NCBI RefSeq assembly: GCF_004614195.1
Contig: NZ_SPUM01000123.1
Span: 1 to 64,000, forward strand
Source of the DNA: Massilia horti
Lineage (GTDB): Bacteria; Pseudomonadota; Gammaproteobacteria; Burkholderiales; Burkholderiaceae_D
Length of the DNA: 64,000 nt
Direction: 5' to 3'
A program made the position numbers and the translations under genes. Positions within the stretch are counted from its first letter, which is position 1. Each line of letters opens with the position of its first letter. The notes under the pieces are model-generated. The model was given only the letters and a program-made list of their open reading frames with translations, did not search any database and was not told the origin of the DNA. Shown in pieces: positions 56,491 to 64,000 of the stretch.

Positions 56491-56576
56491 GGTCAGGGCG
56501 CTGCGCGTTTTCGGTTACCGGCTCGCACATATATGCCACGGATTGCCGGGTCGCTGTTCGTTTGCAAATGCAACAG
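56491..56576 (+). pseudogene. Degraded fragment of the zinc-ribbon membrane protein gene
   Basis: The stretch aligns by eye to 60891-60984 inside the gene at 60367-61416: the 18-bp TTCGGTTACCGGCTCGCA is exact, the segment ATTGCCGGGT is exact, and ALRVFGYRLA is conserved in translation. A deletion of about 9 bp and several substitutions separate them. It lies 26 bp behind trpS copy 1, whereas the intact gene lies behind copy 2. So the old duplication once included more than trpS. Confidence 0.85.
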
Positions 56577-57078
56577 ATGTGCGTGTGAAATCTTGCACCA
56601 AGCCGACATGCTAGAGCGCCCATAGGGGCGGCTGGCTGGACCGTAAACGCGGAAAGGACTTGGGTCAGGTCTATTGCATGTGATTGAGCGAGGACCAAGG
56701 GAGGGAAGACGGCTAGCAACAACCGTGACGTCAGCAAAATCGAGTACGAGCTGGCTATACCAGCTGACCTTCGTACTTCTTCTGCTGAACGTTTGTAAAC
56801 TAATGAGCGAGCACGCGAGCAGAATGTCAAATTCGACAACTTGGCCGCCTGTCTACCTGTTGCTTTATTGCCCGGTCTACCAAGCAAGGCCGTGCAGCTC
56901 GTCGCGCGGCACAATGCTCCACTTCGGCACGTAGGGTGGATCGCCACAATTGCTGGCCTGCCTGATGATTTCGACGCTGATCAGCACCCCGCCGCCAGTA
57001 GCTCCCCACCAGATCACCCTTCTGCCGCACAGGCCCTACGCCCATCCAATTTATTGCAGTTCAAGAATTTGCTTAGTT
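56577..57078. other. About 500-bp gap before the NACHT gene without a supported gene
   Basis: This stretch has mixed composition and short ORFs only. I see no repeat unit, tRNA or integrase remnant; one GTAGGGTGGATCG word (56932-56944) shares only GTAGGGTG with the intergenic repeat family. It is probably the junk left at the insertion boundary, grading into the promoter of the NACHT gene. Confidence 0.6.
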
Positions 57079-57084
57079 TATAAT
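57079..57084 (+). promoter_or_regulatory. Candidate -10 box of the NACHT gene
   Basis: A perfect TATAAT lies 32 bp before the ATG in an A/T-rich stretch. The best -35 candidate, TTGCAG at 57054-57059, has a 19-bp spacer, longer than ideal. The Shine-Dalgarno GGGAGA follows at 57105-57110. Confidence 0.5.
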
Positions 57085-57115
57085 AATTCTCGATATCACT
57101 TGTCGGGAGATTAAC

Positions 57116-59083
57116 ATGATCCTTGAAACTTTGGGTTTTACCAAGGCTGTTGAGATGGCAACACCTTTGGCAAAAAAAATCTTCTCATCTAAGATCCAAC
57201 CGATAATCGAGAAGAAGATTGCTTCGTTTTTGAAAGACAAAGCAGCAATTCGAAAGTTTGAGACAACTTCGGTTCAGTACTTAGCGCAAATTGCCGGGAA
57301 GTGCTCAACGATGAATACTATTGCGTTTCAAAATGCACCGAAGAAGCTTGAGGATCTCTATGTGCCTCTAACATTAAAATCTGATGGTCGATCGCAAGAA
57401 ATTAAAATTGATGGATCTGCTGATATCTTTAAGGACTTTAATCACGTTCTAGTTAATGATACCGCCGGGATGGGAAAATCCACTTTAGCAAAGAGAATCA
57501 TGCTAAATGTGATTGCGGAAGGGTCTTATATTCCTGTATTCATAGAACTGCGCCAAATTGAGGATAAATCTATAGCTCATCAGATTAAAGAGTACTTTGG
57601 ATTGCCAACTGAAGTATCGGATGATGTCCTAAACGAGTTGCCTTTACTTTATGTGTTTGATGGCTTGGATGAGGTGCCAGGCAACAAAAAGAAAGAAGTG
57701 ATAAAGCATCTAAAGATATTCGTTGAGTTCGCAATTGCCTCAAGGATACTCATTACTTCAAGGCAAGAAACCTATCTTTCTGAGTTTTATAGTTTTTCCA
57801 AATATTCAATTAAACGATTGGATAAAGAAGAGGCGTATAATCTTCTAAAGAATTATGATCCTGCTGATGAGGTTGCCGACAAGCTTATTTCAAGCTTGGA
57901 GGACAATGAAAGTCGTGATTTGCACGACTTTTTAGCTACGCCGCTTTACGTTTCCCTACTTTTTTGTGCTTATCGACATAAAACCGTTATACCACGAAGG
58001 AAAGATCTGTTTTACTCTCAAGTTTATGATGCTCTTTTTGAGTCACATGATCTGAGCAAAGAGGTTGGTTACGTTCGGCCGAAGTATTCAGGACTTGACT
58101 CCGCTGAATTTCACACTGTATTACGTCGCTTGGCGTTTTGGTGCCTGAAGAATAACGGCCGGCTTGAGTTCGAAAAGGATAAGCTCGCGATTGTCATGGC
58201 AGAGCTACTTGGCAAGATTTCTGGAATTAAGGCAAGTGCACCAAATTTTGTGAAAGATTTGACATCGACGGTTCCACTTTTTGTTCAAGAAGGACCAACG
58301 ATTCGATGGTCTCATAAATCGTTGATGGAATATTTCGCGGCAATGTTTATTTGTTCCGATACTAAGGAAAAGCAAAAATCAGCATTGATTAGTCTTTTTA
58401 AGGGCGAGAATGTTCATGATCTTGAGAATGTGTTTGAACTATGCTCTGATATTGATTTTTCGACTTTTCGAGCAACTATTGTAAAAAGAATCCTGGAAGA
58501 TTTCATTGATTATAGCAGCAGTGCTTATACTGCAATAACCAACAAAAGGATACATAAGGCTTCGGTTGCTGAGCGTGTGAGAATGATGTTCGGGTTAAAG
58601 CTCGGATTTCAGATTCTAAATGTAGACGGATTGGACGGAAAAACTATATTTGACGATTTTTTTGGCAATGAAAAATATCGCAAGCAGGTTTTGGGGAAGA
58701 ATCCTGGAAAGCGTTGGACATATAATGAAGGCTTGGTTGGCGTGCAAAAAAAACACTTGCTTTATTTATCGCGCGGAGAAAATGAGTCAGGATATGTGTT
58801 GCGAATAATGGAAAAGAAATTGCCTGCGCTATTTGAAAGATTTAAATATTCCGCCGGAGATTTTGCTGAGGGAAAATTATCAGGCCTCGAAACCAATCAC
58901 TTCTATATAATCAACGACGATCCCAAGTCCGTACTTAACTCATCGAAAAACTTTTTAACGGTAAATAAAATTATTGGACAGTTCCAACATTCATTCTTGA
59001 TTGGAGAGGAAGTCATCGCAGAGCTGGGGAAAATTAATTCTGACGAAAGCAACGGAGTTGATGACTTACTTGATCTGGTTTAA
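57116..59083 (+). CDS. NACHT-domain NTPase (bacterial NLR-like, candidate defence protein)
   Basis: The 655-aa protein has an N-terminal helical region of about 110 residues, then a STAND/NACHT module: Walker A NDTAGMGKST (Lys121), Walker B LLYVFDGLDEVPG (181-186) and RILITSRQETY (sensor I). A helical C-terminal half without recognised repeats follows. Single-gene bacterial NACHT proteins of this kind have been shown to protect against phage in other species; I infer the same here. Base composition is strikingly A/T-rich (about 40% GC by eye) against the GC-rich neighbours, so it was acquired by transfer. It lies alone between two trpS copies. Confidence 0.9.
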   Translation: MILETLGFTKAVEMATPLAKKIFSSKIQPIIEKKIASFLKDKAAIRKFETTSVQYLAQIAGKCSTMNTIAFQNAPKKLEDLYVPLTLKSDGRSQEIKIDGSADIFKDFNHVLVNDTAGMGKSTLAKRIMLNVIAEGSYIPVFIELRQIEDKSIAHQIKEYFGLPTEVSDDVLNELPLLYVFDGLDEVPGNKKKEVIKHLKIFVEFAIASRILITSRQETYLSEFYSFSKYSIKRLDKEEAYNLLKNYDPADEVADKLISSLEDNESRDLHDFLATPLYVSLLFCAYRHKTVIPRRKDLFYSQVYDALFESHDLSKEVGYVRPKYSGLDSAEFHTVLRRLAFWCLKNNGRLEFEKDKLAIVMAELLGKISGIKASAPNFVKDLTSTVPLFVQEGPTIRWSHKSLMEYFAAMFICSDTKEKQKSALISLFKGENVHDLENVFELCSDIDFSTFRATIVKRILEDFIDYSSSAYTAITNKRIHKASVAERVRMMFGLKLGFQILNVDGLDGKTIFDDFFGNEKYRKQVLGKNPGKRWTYNEGLVGVQKKHLLYLSRGENESGYVLRIMEKKLPALFERFKYSAGDFAEGKLSGLETNHFYIINDDPKSVLNSSKNFLTVNKIIGQFQHSFLIGEEVIAELGKINSDESNGVDDLLDLV

Positions 59084-59147
59084 ATATTGATGTTTCTTAG
59101 GGGATTGCCGGGGTTTCTTTGCTTATGGCAGGATGTGACATTCAGCG

Positions 59148-59182
59148 AACGCCGCCTCGATTCGGGTGGCGTTTTGTCTTTT
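59148..59182 (+). terminator. Terminator-like hairpin in the trpS copy 2 leader
   Basis: Identical to the hairpin of copy 1. Here it also lies 64 bp behind the NACHT stop, so it could end the NACHT transcript and at the same time control read-through into trpS copy 2. Confidence 0.78.
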
Positions 59183-59220
59183 CGCGCGCAGCAGGATCGA
59201 GGCATAGATAAGGAAACTCG

Positions 59221-60246
<1,026 letters not shown>

Positions 60247-60366
60247 CGGATTGACCTTTGCGTGTCAGCGGCGGGTGGCGTCAATGAATGCGTTTGATAT
60301 TTTCAATTGCGCAATTTATTGATTGGTGGCAGCCTTCGGTGGTCGACAAACTGAAAGGAGCTTCCG

Positions 60367-61416
60367 ATGGCCAACGGTCTGCGCCGCACCGAACAGTGGA
60401 TGCGATTCTTTCTTTGGCTGGTTGCGTTCGCTTTTGCCGCCTTCCTGATTGGACTGGGCGGCAAAATCGTCGATAACCTGTGGGCCGTGGAAGCTGAGCC
60501 GTCGATGGAACAGTTTATCGACACTGCGAAGGCCGAACCGCTGCGCCAAGCCCTTGCCGACGCCGAGAAGACCAGGGAAGAGGCCAGGGAACGGCTGGCC
60601 AAGGCCACGCAAAAGCATCAGGAAGCCGAGTCCGACACGGCCGCCGCCCGCGAAACCTTCGACAACTGGGTGGCCACCCGCAGGGTAACCGCGCGGCCCG
60701 ACCAGGACGCGGAACTGATCGAGCGCACCCGCAAGCTGGACGCGCTCAAGGCAGCCGAGCGTGCGGCATTGGCAACGGTGCAAGCGGAACGGGCGAAGGA
60801 ACTGGACGCGCGCCACGCCTTCGATCATGCCAGGGGGCAGTTGGATCAGGTCGAAACGCCGGCGTACGAGGCGGCGAACAAGGCGGCGAAGGCCAAGGCG
60901 CTGCGGGTGTTCGGTTACCGGCTCGCACTCACATTGCCCTTGCTGGTGATTGCCGGGTGGCTGTTCGCCCGCAAGCGCAACAGCAGCTACTGGCCCTTCG
61001 TGTGGGGCTTCATCTTGTTTGCGCTGGTCGCGTTTTTTGTCGAGCTCGTCCCTTACTTGCCGGACTTCGGCGGTTATGTCCGCTACGGCGTGGGGGTGCT
61101 CGTGACCGTTGTCGTCGGGCGCTATGCGATCCAATGGCTCCAGGCTTACCTGGAACGGCAGCGTGCCGCCGAAGCGCTGCCCGAGCCGCAGCGGCGCGGC
61201 AAGCTGCGCTATGATGAGGCGATGGCGCGGCTGGAACACCAGGTTTGCCCCGGTTGCGAGCGCAAGGCTAACCTGTCGAACGAACATCTGGACTTTTGCC
61301 CGCACTGCGGCATCGGCCTGTTCGACCGCTGCAACCGATGCTCTACACGCAAGAATGCGTTCGCGCGCTTTTGTTTTTCGTGCGGGGCACCGGCCAACGC
61401 CACTCTCATGGACTAA
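60367..61416 (+). CDS. Membrane protein with coiled coil and C-terminal zinc ribbons
   Basis: I do not recognise a function for this 349-aa protein. It has an N-terminal TM helix (FFLWLVAFAFAAFLIGLG), an Ala/Glu/Arg coiled coil over residues about 50-175, two or three TM helices (ALTLPLLVIAGWLF, YWPFVWGFILFALVAFFVEL, YGVGVLVTVVVGRYA) and four Cys pairs at the end (CPGC, CPHC, CNRC, CFSC) that should bind zinc. A degraded copy of part of it lies behind trpS copy 1. Confidence 0.82.
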   Translation: MANGLRRTEQWMRFFLWLVAFAFAAFLIGLGGKIVDNLWAVEAEPSMEQFIDTAKAEPLRQALADAEKTREEARERLAKATQKHQEAESDTAAARETFDNWVATRRVTARPDQDAELIERTRKLDALKAAERAALATVQAERAKELDARHAFDHARGQLDQVETPAYEAANKAAKAKALRVFGYRLALTLPLLVIAGWLFARKRNSSYWPFVWGFILFALVAFFVELVPYLPDFGGYVRYGVGVLVTVVVGRYAIQWLQAYLERQRAAEALPEPQRRGKLRYDEAMARLEHQVCPGCERKANLSNEHLDFCPHCGIGLFDRCNRCSTRKNAFARFCFSCGAPANATLMD

Positions 61417-61454
61417 AGTACGCTTAACAAAACCTCTCGCCGTACCGCGAACAG

Positions 61455-61745
61455 ATGAGCGAACAGATGGAATCGCGTATCGAAAAACTTGAGGACGATC
61501 TGGCAGCCATGAAGGCCGACTTGGCGGTCATGCGATCGAACTACGTGACGAAAGAGGATCTTCACAAGGAGATCGATGGTGTTCACAGGGAGATCGAGGG
61601 TGTTCGCAACGATGTTCGTAAGGAGATCGGGGACGTTCGCAAGGAGATCAACAATCAGACGTGGAAGCTGGTCACGTTTGTCTGCGGCTTCGGCACAGCG
61701 CTTGTCGCGGCTACCTACTTCATAGCATCACAAGTCAAGCCATAA
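61455..61745 (+). CDS. Coiled-coil protein with C-terminal TM anchor, paralogue 1
   Basis: The 96-aa product starts MSEQMESRIEKLEDDLAAMK, continues as coiled coil with repeated short units (KEIDGVHREIEGVRNDV) and ends in a TM helix (WKLVTFVCGFGTALVAATYFI). It resembles the gene at 63229 along its whole length; the last 30 residues are almost identical. The general layout (coiled coil plus tail anchor) recalls phage hemolysin XhlA-like or hypothetical membrane proteins. No function can be named. Confidence 0.8.
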   Translation: MSEQMESRIEKLEDDLAAMKADLAVMRSNYVTKEDLHKEIDGVHREIEGVRNDVRKEIGDVRKEINNQTWKLVTFVCGFGTALVAATYFIASQVKP

Positions 61746-61754
61746 CGCTGTTGC

Positions 61755-62966
61755 TCAATGCGGCGCTCCCCGGTTTGATCCACGGCCGCTAAGGTGAACG
61801 CCCAAGGCTAAAGCCGAGAAAATGGCTCCAAGGGCACAAAGTGCAGTCCAGCCAGCGAATTCCCATGCAACGCTCGCGCCAGCCGAACCAAGCGCACTGC
61901 CTAAAAACATACCGCACATCATGATGGCGTTCAAGCGGTTACGCGCTTCCGGGCGAAGCGCCTGGATGACGTGCTGGTTCGAAACCTGTGAGCCCTGCGC
62001 GCCAAAATCGAGCAGCACGACGCCGACTATCAGTCCAGCGACCGAGCCCCAAACACCAAAGATCAACCAGGACACGAGCATCGCGGCACTCGCAAGCCCA
62101 ATCACAAAATGAGGCCCCCTGCGGTCGGCGATTTTGCCGGCAAAGGGCGCGAACAGCACCCCGACCGCGCCGATGATGCCGAACAGGCCGGCAATGTCCG
62201 CGCCGAGATGGTAGTGGGTGTCCAAATGCAGTGCCAGCGTGGTCCAGAGGGCGCTGAACGAGCCGAACACGCACGCCTGAGTCATGGTCGCAATTCGCAG
62301 TTTCGGCTCCTCGCGCCAAAGAGCAGCCAGAGACCCGAGGAGTTCGCCATACCTCGCCTTCGTTTTCGGTGGGCTTGTCGGAAGGGCGACAGCGAGCACC
62401 AGACCGACCAGGATAGCCAGTATCAATCCTAGCCAGAACATGGCGCGCCAGCCGTAGTGGACGGCAACGACCCCGGCAAGCGCGCGGCCAAACAGGATGC
62501 CGCAAAGAAGGCCGCTCATCACAATGCCGATGGTGGCTCCGCGTCGATTAGGCGCTGACAACTCCGCCGCAAACGGCAGGATCTGCTGCACTACACTCGT
62601 GGACACGCCGACAAGCGCGGATGCAATTACGAGTAACCACGCGCTGGGCGCGAGGGCAACAGCGGCCAGCGACAAGGCAAGCGCAGCGAACTGAATGACG
62701 ATCAGGCGCCGTCGTTCAATGCGATCGCCAAGCGGAACAAGAAGCAGCAGCCCCAAGGCATAGCCGAGCTGGGTCGCGGTTGGCACAAATCCCGTCACAG
62801 ACCGCTGGTCGGGAAAGGAACTGCCGATAATGCCAAGCATGGGCTGGTTGTAATAAATGTTCGCGACCGTCATGCCGCATGCGATCGCCATTATTAAGGT
62901 CAATCCAAAGCTTATCGATGTGGCTGGTACAGGTGGGCTTGCCTGGTCGCCGGAAGCGGTAACCAC
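61755..62966 (-). CDS. MFS transporter (drug/sugar efflux type)
   Basis: The 403-aa protein has 12 TM helices and MFS signatures (VPLGDRIERRRLIV after TM2, PNRRGATIGIVMSGLLCGILFGRALAG in TM5). The annotated start is a GTG at 62966; a CTG at 62984 has a better Shine-Dalgarno (GGAGAG, 4 nt) and would add MNKISN, so the true start is uncertain. Both flanks carry copies of the same coiled-coil gene. The substrate is unknown. Confidence 0.88.
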   Translation of the reverse strand: MVTASGDQASPPVPATSISFGLTLIMAIACGMTVANIYYNQPMLGIIGSSFPDQRSVTGFVPTATQLGYALGLLLLVPLGDRIERRRLIVIQFAALALSLAAVALAPSAWLLVIASALVGVSTSVVQQILPFAAELSAPNRRGATIGIVMSGLLCGILFGRALAGVVAVHYGWRAMFWLGLILAILVGLVLAVALPTSPPKTKARYGELLGSLAALWREEPKLRIATMTQACVFGSFSALWTTLALHLDTHYHLGADIAGLFGIIGAVGVLFAPFAGKIADRRGPHFVIGLASAAMLVSWLIFGVWGSVAGLIVGVVLLDFGAQGSQVSNQHVIQALRPEARNRLNAIMMCGMFLGSALGSAGASVAWEFAGWTALCALGAIFSALALGVHLSGRGSNRGAPH

Positions 62967-63228
62967 GTTTGAAATCTTGTTCAGGGTTCTCTCCAGCTAA
63001 CTCATGCGCGAAAGTGATCGTCGCTAGCCAAATCAAATGCTTGCGATCACGTTCCTAGTGCACATTTCCTACTAAAAGGAGGCTGAATATAGGAGCTGGC
63101 TCTGATGCAGTCTAGTGCTCGATTTTCATCGATGCGTTGCGTGCTGCGCAACGCTAACCGCCAGGATTTGCGTCACTGGAAGCGGCAATCAGGTTGCGGA
63201 CGATGGCGAACCGCCATATCATGACCCT

Positions 63229-63516
63229 ATGGAAGACCGTGTCGAAAAACTTGAGGACGATCTGTCGGCCGTGAAGTCCGACGTGGCAGTCATACGTTCG
63301 AACTACGTAACCAAAGAGGATCTTCACAGGTCGAACGAGGGTATTCACAGGTCGATCGAGGGTCTTAACAGGTCGATCGAGAATCTTCACAAGTCGATCG
63401 AGGGGCTTTACAAGGAGATCAACACTCAGACTTGGAAGCTTGTCACCTTTGTCTGCAGCTTCGGCACAGCGCTTGTGGCGGCTACGTACTTCATAGTCTC
63501 ACATGTCAAGCCATAA
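63229..63516 (+). CDS. Coiled-coil protein with C-terminal TM anchor, paralogue 2
   Basis: The 95-aa product (MEDRVEKLEDDLSAVKSD...) is the paralogue of the gene at 61455. The central coiled coil differs by an array of near-identical 7-residue units (HRSNEGI, HRSIEGL, NRSIENL, HKSIEGL), while the C-terminal TM part (TWKLVTFVCSFGTALVAATYFI) is almost unchanged. It has no Shine-Dalgarno better than average. The unit array suggests growth and loss of heptads by recombination. Confidence 0.8.
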   Translation: MEDRVEKLEDDLSAVKSDVAVIRSNYVTKEDLHRSNEGIHRSIEGLNRSIENLHKSIEGLYKEINTQTWKLVTFVCSFGTALVAATYFIVSHVKP

Positions 63517-63650
63517 CTTCGCGCTCCCCTAACAACCAAAGCCCCGGCGCCTCCTGAGCCCTCACCAGGAGCCGCATTCCAGCGCTCGCTTTCTGCTAGC
63601 ATCATGCTCTAACCGCAACAGAGTCGAACCCGGGGAGGGCAGGAGCAGTG

Positions 63651-64000
63651 ATGAGACATCTGCAGATTTATCGCTTCATCGCAGAAGTCGCGCGCCATGG
63701 TTCTCTTCGCAAGACTGCCGATCGTCTTCACATCACACCATCGGCATTGACTCGAAAAATTCAAGACTTTGAAGAGGAACTGGGGACACCGGTTTTTGAG
63801 CGACTACCCCATGGCATGCGCTTGAATGCGGCTGGAGAACTTCTCCTACGCCACATCCAGGATCAGAGCGCGGATTTCGAGCGGCTGCGCACTCAACTTT
63901 CGGACCTCGCAGGCATCCGCCGAGGCCATATCAAGTTGGCCTGTGCCCAAGCCTTTATTGATAGCGTTTTGCCAGACGAAATTGCAGCATATCGGGCGCA
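63651..64000 (+). CDS. LysR-family regulator, N-terminal part (runs off the window)
   Basis: About 116 codons are visible: MRHLQIYRFIAEVARHGSLRKTADRLHITPSALTRKIQDFEEELGTPVFERL in order is the LysR winged HTH, followed by a coiled linker and the start of the effector domain (GIRRGHIKLACAQAFIDSVLP). A clear Shine-Dalgarno (AGGAG at 63641-63645) precedes the ATG. The neighbour upstream is the coiled-coil gene, not a divergent target, so its regulon is unknown. Confidence 0.9.
   Translation, partial: MRHLQIYRFIAEVARHGSLRKTADRLHITPSALTRKIQDFEEELGTPVFERLPHGMRLNAAGELLLRHIQDQSADFERLRTQLSDLAGIRRGHIKLACAQAFIDSVLPDEIAAYRA

Noticed and set aside
56577..57115. Integrase or tRNA attachment site at the left end of the NACHT insertion
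   Set aside because: No tRNA, no integrase frame and no short direct repeat other than trpS itself was seen.

Overview
The window looks like a chromosomal segment of a high-GC betaproteobacterium of the family Oxalobacteraceae, most likely the Massilia/Telluria/Duganella group. The grounds are the GC-rich codon use, the style of the flagellar proteins, and the local gene orders gmk-rpoZ-spoT and rph...rdgB-hemW. The genus is an inference from protein style and was not tested by a search. No rRNA, tRNA, CRISPR array, integrase or transposase gene was recognised.

1-13 kb is a flagellar cluster. fliF-fliG-fliH-fliI run leftwards off the edge. fliE and a small membrane protein run rightwards. 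A long leftward block reads fliC, flaG, fliD, fliS, fliT, fliK, a stand-alone FlhB C-terminal-like gene and a ycgR-like PilZ brake gene. A near-consensus sigma-28 promoter precedes fliC, and a 163-bp MITE-like element is wedged exactly between fliT and fliK. 13-18 kb carries signalling genes: a GGDEF diguanylate cyclase, a NarL-type regulator, its PAS/HisKA_3 kinase and a membrane protein.

17.8-34.9 kb is mostly housekeeping: greB, a YciI-like gene, spoT, rpoZ, gmk, yicC, a Hanks kinase/PP2C pair, rph, a CPBP protease, rdgB, hemW, a degenerate M28 peptidase and glnS. It ends in a four-gene J-domain operon in which three proteins are unrecognised.

35-52.9 kb is accessory metabolism and envelope. 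It holds a BlaI repressor, an M56/M23 metallopeptidase fusion and a TonB receptor in one operon with a visible operator. Next come an MFS gene read in frame into a coiled-coil protein, a CaiB-like CoA-transferase, and a divergent polyamine-type cluster (DUF350, SPFH-SHOCT, twin-zinc-ribbon DUF4178, a 55-aa protein and SpeD leftwards; a membrane spermidine synthase and an FAD oxidoreductase rightwards). An SGNH esterase, a Kef-type antiporter and a host-attachment-like protein complete it.

52.9-64 kb is the most unusual part. After a GH1-RmlD fusion gene there are two intact, nearly identical trpS genes, each with the same terminator-like leader hairpin. Between them sits one AT-rich NACHT NTPase gene resembling bacterial NLR-type antiphage proteins. 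A degraded fragment of the gene that follows trpS copy 2 also lies just behind copy 1, so the duplication was once longer than trpS. The window ends with a zinc-ribbon membrane protein, two paralogous coiled-coil/TM proteins flanking an MFS gene, and a truncated LysR regulator.

A palindromic intergenic repeat (core GTGCGCACCTGTGCGCAC), mostly as inverted pairs, occurs at nine loci, always downstream of at least one gene.
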